A stretch of DNA of 7,674 bases, taken from Treponema sp. GTDB lineage: Bacteria > Spirochaetota > Spirochaetia > Treponematales > Breznakiellaceae. Every line of letters starts with the position of its first letter. Positions within the stretch are counted from its first letter, which is position 1. Location of the stretch: NCBI GenBank assembly GCA_031276685.1, contig JAISMQ010000160.1, positions 1 to 7,674 of the forward strand, read 5' to 3'. Below, piece by piece: positions 1 through 4,867 of this stretch. Below the pieces are notes generated by a model, which saw nothing but the letters and a program-made list of their open reading frames with translations, ran no database searches and was not told where the DNA came from. The translations under genes and the position numbers were made by a program.

Positions 1-362
1 CGGGCCTTTTCGTGTTCGCGTCCAAAGGGGCCTTTATCTCGTTTTACAACATCTCCCCGGAAGCGGTGCAGACGGCCCGGCAGCTTCTCAACATCCACGC
101 CCTTACCATCATCGGTACCGCCTACCAGATGCCCTGTCTGGGGGGCCTGGTAAAAGCCGGGGGCAACATTTCGTTTGTGTTCCGCAACGACTTTATCTTT
201 GTTTTTTTCGTGGTGATCCCCTCGTCGGTCATCGCCATGCTGCTCAAGGCCCCCGCCTGGGCAGTGTTCCTGTGCCTTAAATGCGATCAGATTCTCAAGT
301 GCTTTGTCGCCATGGTCGTCATCAACCGTTTCCGCTGGATCAGGGATCTTACCAGGGCTTAG
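1..362 (+). CDS. MATE family multidrug/cation efflux transporter, C-terminal fragment
   Basis: This is the 3' end of a gene cut by the left edge; the frame is open from base 3 (Gly-Leu-Phe-Val...) to a TAG at 360-362, about 119 codons. The GTG at 12 is only the first start-like codon in view, not a real start. MATE proteins are 12-helix inner-membrane antiporters that expel drugs or metabolites using a Na+ or H+ gradient. The fragment looks like the last three helices: a segment ending in LGGLVKAGGN, where family members carry a similar Gly-rich 'xxRAGGD' loop; then a very hydrophobic stretch (NDFIFVFFVVIPSSVIAMLL); then a final helix ending in a basic NRFRWIRDLTR tail, typical of MATE C-termini. 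Substrate cannot be inferred. The family call is fairly safe from these motifs, but the N-terminal half is unseen. The next gene starts 66 bp downstream. Confidence 0.78.
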   Translation, partial: GLFVFASKGAFISFYNISPEAVQTARQLLNIHALTIIGTAYQMPCLGGLVKAGGNISFVFRNDFIFVFFVVIPSSVIAMLLKAPAWAVFLCLKCDQILKCFVAMVVINRFRWIRDLTRA

Positions 363-366
363 ATGG

Positions 367-402
367 CGCGCCTTGCGCGTTAAAAATACCGGAGCTGTCC
401 GG
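367..402 (+). promoter_or_regulatory. Two small hairpins in the leader of the UroD-like gene
   Basis: Two perfect short inverted repeats lie between the transporter stop and the next gene. CGCGC (367-371) pairs with GCGCG (375-379) across a CTT loop. CCGGA (389-393) pairs with TCCGG (398-402) across a GCTG loop. An A-rich stretch separates them. No U-tract follows either, so neither is a classical intrinsic terminator. They may be a weak processing or attenuation signal, or chance in GC-rich DNA. I see no convincing -35/-10 pair here, so the downstream gene may be read through from the transporter. Confidence 0.3.
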
Positions 403-411
403 AATAAATCA

Positions 412-428
412 CTCCTAAGGAGCAGGAA
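412..428 (+). promoter_or_regulatory. Strong Shine-Dalgarno with an adjacent CTCC
   Basis: AAGGAG at 417-422 sits 6 bases before the ATG at 429 and fixes that start. A CTCC at 412-415 is separated from GGAG (419-422) by only three bases, so the site could fold on itself, or CTCC could pair instead with an upstream GGAG at 391-394. The 4-bp helices are weak, so any regulatory role is speculative. Confidence 0.6.
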
Positions 429-1559
429 ATGGCAATTACCCCGATACGCGAAAAATGGAAATCCGCGATGAGCGACCGGGAGCGGTTCAACCGGCAGATG
501 CACTACCAGAGCGTGGACCGCAGCTTTAACATGGAATTCGGCTATTGGGACGAAAACTTTGCCGAATGGGATATCTTTGTCAACAACGGCATTAAAAACA
601 ACGGGGAGGCCGATATATTCTTCTCGTTTGACCGCATCGAGGGCCTCGGCGGGCCCACCTTTATGAGCCCCCCCATCGAGGAACGGGAACTAGAGGTAAG
701 GGACAACAAGCGCATCATTATTAACGGGGACGGCCTTTTGGCCGAAGTGCCCCTGACGGGGGGCGGCAGCTCCATCCCGCATTTTTTGAGATCGTCGATC
801 ACCACCCCGGACGACTGGAAAAAAATCAAGGAAGAACACTTTGACCTTGGCCACCCCAGCCGGAAGCTGGACATAGAGGCCATCAAAAAACGGCTGCCCC
901 CCTGCGCGGAGCGGGATTTTCCGCTGGGGATCTACTGCGGTTCCATGATTGGCAAGATCCGGGACATGCTTACCTTCGAGGGGCTTGCCTACGCTTGCTG
1001 CGATTACCCGGACATGGTGGAAGACATGGTGGAAACCGTCTGCCAGGGGGTGGAACTGGCCCTGGACCAGTTGCTGCCCTGCTTCGTGTTCGATTACGCC
1101 TCCGGCTGGGAGGACATCTGCTTTAACCACGGCCCCATCGTTTCGCTGGACTTTTTTAAGGCCGTCGTGGTTCCGCGCTACAAGCGGATCAACAAAAAAC
1201 TAAAAGCCTATGGCATCGACATCTGGTATACCGACTGCGACGGCGATGTCCGCCCCCTTATCCCCTGTTTTCTGGAAAGCGGGATCAACTGCCTGTTCCC
1301 CTACGAGGTCAACAGTTGCGCCCACCCCGCCGAACTCCTCGACCAGTACGGGGGGGAGCTGCGCATCATGGGCGGCGTGGACAAGATGCGCCTGGGCGAA
1401 GGCCCGGCGGCCATTAAAAAATACCTGGAATCGCTTGAAAAGCACGTGGCGAAGGGCGGCTACATCCCCTTCTGCGACCACCGCTGCCCGCCCAACGTAA
1501 AACCGGCGGATTACCTTTATTACCTCGATTTGAAGGAAAAGATGTTCGGCATGGGCTAA
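429..1559 (+). CDS. Uroporphyrinogen decarboxylase (UroD) superfamily protein, methyltransferase-like subgroup
   Basis: A 376-residue protein, about the usual superfamily length (340-380). It begins with a substrate-domain-like helix (DRERFNRQMHYQSVDR, about 16-31), a feature common in UroD-fold methyltransferases ('R...a l...pvDR'). The signature of this subgroup is a barrel strand with WYTDCDGDVRPLIPCFLESGI (266-286), followed by GINCLFPYEV, RIMGGVDK (312-319) and a C-terminal FCDHRCPPNV (348-357). Relatives include MtaA/MtbA/CmuA enzymes that move methyl groups between corrinoid proteins and thiols using Zn bound by His/Cys. His351 and Cys353 form an HxC pair, but the usual central HxC is replaced by DCDGD, so metal ligation is uncertain. 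It lacks the look of genuine HemE, and no heme gene is near. No corrinoid protein or partner methyltransferase lies in the window, so the substrate is unknown. Start is fixed by AAGGAG at 417-422. Family confidence is high, function low. Confidence 0.85.
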   Translation: MAITPIREKWKSAMSDRERFNRQMHYQSVDRSFNMEFGYWDENFAEWDIFVNNGIKNNGEADIFFSFDRIEGLGGPTFMSPPIEERELEVRDNKRIIINGDGLLAEVPLTGGGSSIPHFLRSSITTPDDWKKIKEEHFDLGHPSRKLDIEAIKKRLPPCAERDFPLGIYCGSMIGKIRDMLTFEGLAYACCDYPDMVEDMVETVCQGVELALDQLLPCFVFDYASGWEDICFNHGPIVSLDFFKAVVVPRYKRINKKLKAYGIDIWYTDCDGDVRPLIPCFLESGINCLFPYEVNSCAHPAELLDQYGGELRIMGGVDKMRLGEGPAAIKKYLESLEKHVAKGGYIPFCDHRCPPNVKPADYLYYLDLKEKMFGMG

Positions 1560-1561
1560 GA

Positions 1562-1618
1562 GCCGGCCCTGCGGTTCCCGGGCCCGGCGGCGGGTACTGT
1601 TAAAAAACGGGGCTTTTT
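1562..1618 (+). terminator. Possible terminator after the UroD-like gene
   Basis: GCCGGCCC (1562-1569) can pair with GGGCCCGGC (1580-1588), with one bulged C and a 10-base loop, just after the stop codon. A run of five T follows only at 1614-1618, about 25 bases past the stem, so it is not a textbook Rho-independent terminator. An alternative is a longer fold using GCCC with GGGGC at 1609-1613 directly before the T-run, but its loop would be over 20 bases. The A/T-rich patch around 1600-1626 also stands out from the surrounding GC-rich sequence. Confidence 0.25.
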
Positions 1619-1644
1619 GTTAGACTAGGAAGGGCGAGGAGAGT

Positions 1645-2268
1645 ATGGCCCGGGAACTGATAGCCCCGACAAAGAGCAACCTTATCCGCGTTAAGGAGCG
1701 GCTTGCCACTGCGGAAGAGGGCTACGACCTTCTGGAGCAGAAGCGGGAGCTTCTGGTGATGGAGCTGATGCAGCAGGTGGAGCAGGTGAAGCTGCTGGAG
1801 CGGGACCTGGACGCCCGGGTCGCCACGGCGTATCCGGCGTTGAAGCGGATGCTTATCGCCGTGGGGCGGGAGCGGGCGGACCGGCTTTCCCGGGACATCC
1901 GCTACCGTTTTGAGCTGGAGGAAAAGCGGGTGAGCGCCGCGGGGATGACGCTGCCGGGGCTGGACATCCGTATGCCGGGCGCCGAACTGAAGTATTCCCC
2001 GGCGAATTCATTTGCCGAATGTGACGAAACCGTGTTAGAATTTTTCCAATTACTTAAAATCTGTACCGAGCTTGCGGCGGTACGAACCATCGCCTGGCGG
2101 CTTGCCCGGGAGCTGCGGAAGACCCAGCGGCGGGTAAACGCACTGGAAAAGATGGTTATTCCCGGCGCCAGGGAAACCAGGGCCTACATCGAGGCGGCCC
2201 TGGAGGAACGGGACCGGGATTCGTTTTTTACCAGCAAATTGTTGAAGAGGAAGGCCGGCGCCGAATGA
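1645..2268 (+). CDS. atpD: V/A-type ATP synthase subunit D (central rotor shaft)
   Basis: A 207-residue protein matching the V/A-ATPase subunit D family in length (about 200-230) and in both conserved ends. The N-terminal helix carries APTKSNLIRVKERLATAEEGYDLLEQKR (7-34). The C-terminal helix carries QRRVNALEKMVIP (161-173), then a Thr-x-x-Tyr-Ile and an acidic-basic EERDRDSFF...LLKRK tail. Subunit D is the long antiparallel coiled coil that, with subunit F, turns inside the A3B3 hexamer and couples ATP turnover to H+ or Na+ movement through the membrane ring. The middle (about 95-130) is divergent, as is common. Start chosen at ATG 1645 with GAGGAG at 1636-1641; the spacing is short. Its stop overlaps the next start by 4 bp (ATGA), implying translational coupling to the UspA gene. 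The odd point is context: subunits A and B, which normally precede D, are absent, so this is an orphan copy or the sole D encoded away from its complex. Confidence 0.93.
   Translation: MARELIAPTKSNLIRVKERLATAEEGYDLLEQKRELLVMELMQQVEQVKLLERDLDARVATAYPALKRMLIAVGRERADRLSRDIRYRFELEEKRVSAAGMTLPGLDIRMPGAELKYSPANSFAECDETVLEFFQLLKICTELAAVRTIAWRLARELRKTQRRVNALEKMVIPGARETRAYIEAALEERDRDSFFTSKLLKRKAGAE
2012..2041 (+). promoter_or_regulatory. Candidate internal sigma-70 promoter inside atpD
   Basis: TTGCCG (2012-2017) and TAGAAT (2036-2041) are spaced 18 bases apart, matching 4/6 and 5/6 of the bacterial consensus. They lie in a locally AT-rich patch of an otherwise GC-rich coding sequence (about 1990-2070), where codons such as TTA appear. 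It points toward the UspA and following genes and would let them be expressed apart from subunit D. Chance similarity is possible. Confidence 0.25.
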
Positions 2269-2750
2269 TAAAGCCTATTATTTCCCATATCGTTGCCGTT
2301 ATTACCGGATCGGATGCGTCGATTCTGGCGGCCAAATACGCCATCGTCATGTCCAAGGCCTACCGCTGCCGGATGACCGCCGTGTACGTGGTGGATACTG
2401 CGACGATCCGGCAGCTTACGCTGAGCAAGATCTTTATTCAGGAAGAAAGCCAGGACTACGAGAGGAGTTTGGAGCTTAACGGGGAGCGCTACCTGTCCTT
2501 TGTGGAGGAACTGGCCCGGGCCAAGGGAGTCAGGATAGAGCGGGAGATCCGCCGGTGGGCGGTGTATACGGAGATCCTCACGGTGGCGGAGGATAAAAAG
2601 GCGGATCTTATTATCCTGGGCGGCTGGGAAAAGGACCGGAGCGCCCGGGACATTATCAGCCACAGCCACCGGGAGATTATGGTAAGCGCCAAGTGTTCGG
2701 TACTGCTGGTCAAGGAACCGGGGATCGACCAAATCTACAAGCAGGCGTAA
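2265..2750 (+). CDS. Universal stress protein (UspA-domain) with degenerate ATP-binding loop
   Basis: A 161-residue single-domain protein with the Usp alpha/beta order. Strand 1 and helix 1 are HIVAVITGSDASILAAKYAIVMS (8-30). Strand 2 is RMTAVYVVD (36-44), followed by a helical insert and a strand with IEREIRRW (91-98). ILTVAEDKKADLIILGGW (104-121) follows, then REIMVSAKCSVLLVK (136-150), the usual closing 'v...a.CpVLvV' strand. ATP-binding members carry G-x2-G-x9-G-S/T after the 'DLIvlG' strand; here that region reads GGWEKDRSARDIISHSH, with the second Gly and the Gly-Ser lost, so it probably resembles the non-ATP-binding UspA type. The Asp usual after strand 1 is Thr14. The start overlaps the atpD stop (ATGA), so the two are likely translated together. 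Usp proteins are cytosolic dimers tied to starvation or energy stress; whether this one touches the ATPase is inference from the overlap alone. Confidence 0.87.
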   Translation: MIKPIISHIVAVITGSDASILAAKYAIVMSKAYRCRMTAVYVVDTATIRQLTLSKIFIQEESQDYERSLELNGERYLSFVEELARAKGVRIEREIRRWAVYTEILTVAEDKKADLIILGGWEKDRSARDIISHSHREIMVSAKCSVLLVKEPGIDQIYKQA

Positions 2751-2765
2751 GGCGGGCAGGAATTT

Positions 2766-3173
2766 ATGAGAATTGCGATTGTGAGCGCGCCGAGGGGCCG
2801 GGGGGGGATTCCCCCCTATGTCAGCGCTTTGGCCAAGGGTATGGAGTCCATGGGGCACCGGGTTGACGTGGTGGACGCCTGGACCGAGGACGGCATGAGG
2901 CTGCCCGGTTACGAGTACATTGTCGTTACGGCGCAGTCCGTCGGGTTTTTTTCCGCCAAGCTTCCCACCGTCCTGACGAAGGTCCTGGGCGCGGGAAGCG
3001 GCCTGGGGGGCAAGCGCAGCGCCGCCTTTGTGAAAAAATCGGGCCTTTTTACCGGCCGCACCCTGTTCAACATTATGAAGGCCATGGAAAAAGAAGGCAT
3101 GCGGGTTAATTGGAGCGATATCCTGCTGAATCCGCCCCACGCGGAAGCTTTGGGCAAGCGTATCGGGGCCTAG
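2766..3173 (+). CDS. Flavodoxin-fold-like small protein
   Basis: A 135-residue cytosolic protein with a flavodoxin-like layout. It opens with strand MRIAIVSAPRGRGG (1-14), then a helix VSALAKGMESMGHRVDVVD (19-37), the classic 'ia.gle..GheVdviD' pattern. Next come PGYEYIVVTAQSVGFFSAKLP (47-67), a Gly-rich loop GAGSGLGGKRSAAFVKKSG (75-93) where flavodoxins have their third strand, and a last helix plus strand (100-120). The phosphate loop that grips FMN (T/S-x-T-G-x-T) is not present; SAPRGRGGIPP replaces it, so FMN binding is doubtful. I do not recognise a specific function. ATG 2766 has AGGA at 2758-2761, 15 bp after the UspA stop. A G8 run at 2800-2807 (codons 12-14) makes the reading frame sensitive to slippage or sequencing error. 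It precedes the J-domain gene by 24 bp in the same likely transcript. Confidence 0.68.
   Translation: MRIAIVSAPRGRGGIPPYVSALAKGMESMGHRVDVVDAWTEDGMRLPGYEYIVVTAQSVGFFSAKLPTVLTKVLGAGSGLGGKRSAAFVKKSGLFTGRTLFNIMKAMEKEGMRVNWSDILLNPPHAEALGKRIGA
2800..2816 (+). repeat. G8-ATT-C6 homopolymer inverted repeat
   Basis: Eight G (2800-2807) are followed by ATT and six C (2811-2816). The two tracts can form a 6-bp all-GC hairpin with a 3-base loop in the mRNA, starting 35 bases into the flavodoxin-like gene. Gain or loss of one G would shift the frame near the N-terminus. Confidence 0.8.
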
Positions 3174-3197
3174 CCCCCCGTATTCCGGCGTTTTCCC

Positions 3198-3974
3198 ATG
3201 ACCGACCACTACAGCGTCCTGTCCGTCCGGGAAAACGCATCTACCCAGGAGATCAAGCGGGCCTTCCGGGACAAGGCCAAGCGGCTGCACCCCGATATCG
3301 CCGGGAACGGGGCGGAAGAGGAGATGCGGAAGCTCCTTGCCGCCTACGAGGTGCTGTCCGACCGGGACCGGCGCTACGAGTACGACCGGGCCTACAGCCG
3401 TTTTATCAAAAAAGTCGATTTTAATTACCGTTCCTGGCTGCGGGAACGTTCCGACGATCCCGCCAGCCGGGCCAAGCTGGTTTTTTTCGAGCTGCTCCAC
3501 CTGGAAGAAGACGCGGCTATCGCCGTCTGGGACCGGTCCGGGGCTCTGGATTTTCCGATGGACCGTTATTTGGACCGGGAAGACTGGATGGACTGCGCGT
3601 ACCTGCTGGCGGAGGAACTGGACAAACGCGACCGCTGCTACGAAGCCTTCGAGCTTCTCGCCATGCTGGTGCGGGAAGAACGGCGGCAGCCCTATTTCAA
3701 GCACTTTATGGACGATATTACGGGTTTTCTCAAGGAACTGGTGCGGCTGCGGCTGCGGCCCAGGGTGGGGGACGAACTGTGGATCGACTGCATGGAAACC
3801 CTGCTGGGGCTCGGCTTCCCCCCCCGGGACGAGGCCCGCTGGCTGCGTTCCATAGCGGAAACCTTCCTCAAGATGGGGGACGAGGCCGCCGCCCGCTCCG
3901 TTATCGGGGAGGCTCTGCGCCGGGATCCGGGGCTTCCCAACGCCGGCCGGATCCGGGACAGGCTAAGGGTGTGA
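3198..3974 (+). CDS. J-domain (DnaJ-like) protein with TPR-like C-terminal helices
   Basis: A 258-residue protein. Residues 3-67 form a J domain: HYSVLSVRENASTQEIKRAF (4-23), the HPD tripeptide at 31-33 that triggers DnaK ATP hydrolysis, and AAYEVLSDRDRRYEYDRAY (48-66). It lacks the Gly/Phe linker, the CxxCxGxG zinc fingers and the beta-rich substrate domain of true DnaJ, so it is a class C J-protein. The remainder (about 75-258) is acidic-basic helical sequence; the end, RWLRSIAETFLKMGDEAAARSVIGEALRRDPG (214-245), resembles a tetratricopeptide repeat and may bind a client or target DnaK to a site. Likely cytosolic: no signal or membrane segment. The start ATG 3198 has no visible Shine-Dalgarno, so it may depend on ribosomes finishing the upstream gene 24 bp before. 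A C8 run at 3818-3825 lies in codons 207-210. The map gene follows after 9 bp. Confidence 0.88.
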   Translation: MTDHYSVLSVRENASTQEIKRAFRDKAKRLHPDIAGNGAEEEMRKLLAAYEVLSDRDRRYEYDRAYSRFIKKVDFNYRSWLRERSDDPASRAKLVFFELLHLEEDAAIAVWDRSGALDFPMDRYLDREDWMDCAYLLAEELDKRDRCYEAFELLAMLVREERRQPYFKHFMDDITGFLKELVRLRLRPRVGDELWIDCMETLLGLGFPPRDEARWLRSIAETFLKMGDEAAARSVIGEALRRDPGLPNAGRIRDRLRV

Positions 3975-3983
3975 CGGGCCGCC

Positions 3984-4745
3984 ATGATACGCATTAAAAA
4001 CGAGCGGCAGATCGACGGGATCCGCCGCTCCTGCAAACTCCTCTCCGCGATGTACCGGGAGCTGATGCCGCTGGTAAAGCCCGGCGTCCAGACGGCGGAC
4101 CTGGACCGCTGGGTCCTGGACTGGATCAAAAAGGCCGGGGGCCGTCCGGCCTTCCTGGGCTACGGCCCCCGGAAGAGCCCCTTTCCGGCCGCCCTCTGCG
4201 TCTCCATCAACAACGAGGTGATCCACGGCATCCCCGGCAGGCGGAAGATCCGGGACGGGGACCTGGTTTCGCTGGACTGCGGCATCGATCTGGAGGGCTA
4301 CGTCAGCGACCAGGCGGTGACGGTGGAGGCGGGGAGGGTGGCGCCGGAGATTCACGCCCTGAACCTGGTAACCAGGGAGTGCCTTTACAAGGGGATCGCC
4401 GCCGCCAGGGCCGGGGAGCGCCTGCTCCAGATTGCGCGGGCCGTCAGCGGCCACGCCAAACCGGGGAACTACGGGGTAGTGCGCCAGTTTTGCGGCCACG
4501 GGGTGGGGCTGGAACTCCACGAGGATCCCCAGGTCCCCAACTACCCCCACGGCCCCAACCCCCGGCTTTCCGGCGGCATGGTCATCGCGATAGAGCCCAT
4601 GATCAACCTGGGCACGGGGGACGTGGAGATACTTGGCGACGGCTGGACCGTGGTTACCGGGGATAACAAGCCGTCCGCCCATTGGGAGCATACGGTGGCG
4701 ATCTTTGGGGATCGCACGGAAATTCTTACGGATCCCCTGGAATAA
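3984..4745 (+). CDS. map: Methionine aminopeptidase, type I
   Basis: A 253-residue enzyme that removes the initiator Met from new proteins when the second residue is small. Every catalytic residue of the type I family is visible: His81 in NEVIHGIPG, the metal ligands Asp98 (SLDCG) and Asp109 (SDQAV) with the usual 11-residue spacing, His172 (CGHGVG), His179 (ELHEDPQVPNY), Glu204 (IAIEPM) and Glu235 (WEHTV). Numbering almost equals that of the E. coli enzyme. It lacks the N-terminal zinc-finger or SH3-binding extension of longer forms. In place of the frequent 'VCVSVNEVVCHGIP' it has LCVSINNEVIHGIP. Start ATG 3984 lies 9 bp after the J-domain stop; no strong Shine-Dalgarno is seen, only AAGGG at 3965-3969, so coupling to the upstream gene is likely. 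Last gene of the five-gene run; the protease gene beyond it has its own promoter-like region. Confidence 0.97.
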   Translation: MIRIKNERQIDGIRRSCKLLSAMYRELMPLVKPGVQTADLDRWVLDWIKKAGGRPAFLGYGPRKSPFPAALCVSINNEVIHGIPGRRKIRDGDLVSLDCGIDLEGYVSDQAVTVEAGRVAPEIHALNLVTRECLYKGIAAARAGERLLQIARAVSGHAKPGNYGVVRQFCGHGVGLELHEDPQVPNYPHGPNPRLSGGMVIAIEPMINLGTGDVEILGDGWTVVTGDNKPSAHWEHTVAIFGDRTEILTDPLE

Positions 4746-4766
4746 TGTGGTTCCGGGGGGCCGTTC

Positions 4767-4801
4767 TTGTGTAACTTTCGGCGGGATTTTATTATTATTA
4801 T
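4767..4801 (+). promoter_or_regulatory. Candidate sigma-70 promoter for the HtrA gene, with TTA repeat in the -10 region
   Basis: TTGTGT (4767-4772) and TATTAT (4790-4795) are 17 bases apart, matching 3/6 and 5/6 of consensus, in the only clearly AT-rich gap between genes in the window. A (TTA)4 run (4789-4800) creates three overlapping TATTAT hexamers at 4790, 4793 and 4796, with spacers of 17, 20 and 23 bases. The 5' leader would be about 65 bases. No heat-shock (CIRCE-like) inverted repeat is visible. Confidence 0.5.
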
Positions 4802-4854
4802 ACGAGAACCAAATACGGGAACCGGTGCCCCGCGTTACAATAAACCTAAATCAT

Positions 4855-4858
4855 GGAG
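4855..4858 (+). promoter_or_regulatory. Shine-Dalgarno deciding the HtrA start
   Basis: GGAG at 4855-4858 lies 9 bases before ATG 4868. An in-frame ATG at 4853 overlaps this site and has no Shine-Dalgarno of its own, so 4868 is the better start, removing five residues (MERTT). Confidence 0.65.
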
Positions 4859-4867
4859 CGTACAACG

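Noticed and set aside
542..1481. Long open frames opposite the UroD-like gene
   Set aside because: GC-rich third positions create open antisense frames. They have no recognisable domain or ribosome site, while the plus-strand gene has clear family motifs.
429..1559. Heme-pathway uroporphyrinogen decarboxylase (hemE)
   Set aside because: The DCDGDVRPLIP and DHRCPPNV motifs fit the methyltransferase-like branch, and no other heme gene is close.
1597..1626. Promoter-like CTGTTA ... TAGACT just before atpD
   Set aside because: Only 3/6 and 4/6 matches, and the implied transcript start (about 1633) leaves only about 12 bases before the ATG, barely room for the ribosome site. The AT-rich patch is real but the promoter call is too weak.
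2184..3704. 506-codon open frame on the minus strand across usp, flavodoxin-like and J-domain genes
   Set aside because: It overlaps three genes with recognisable domains (UspA, flavodoxin-like, J with HPD). Its own translation is Pro/His/Gly-rich with no domain, as expected of a mirror frame in GC-rich DNA.
3963..4691. 242-codon open frame opposite map
   Set aside because: The plus strand encodes a complete methionine aminopeptidase with all metal ligands; the antisense translation has no domain features.
4749..4833. Distant inverted repeat GGTTCC / GGAACC around the htrA promoter
   Set aside because: Six-base arms about 65 bases apart are expected by chance, and there is no heat-shock operator symmetry.
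4853..4867. Upstream ATG start for htrA
   Set aside because: It has no Shine-Dalgarno and overlaps the GGAG that properly serves ATG 4868.
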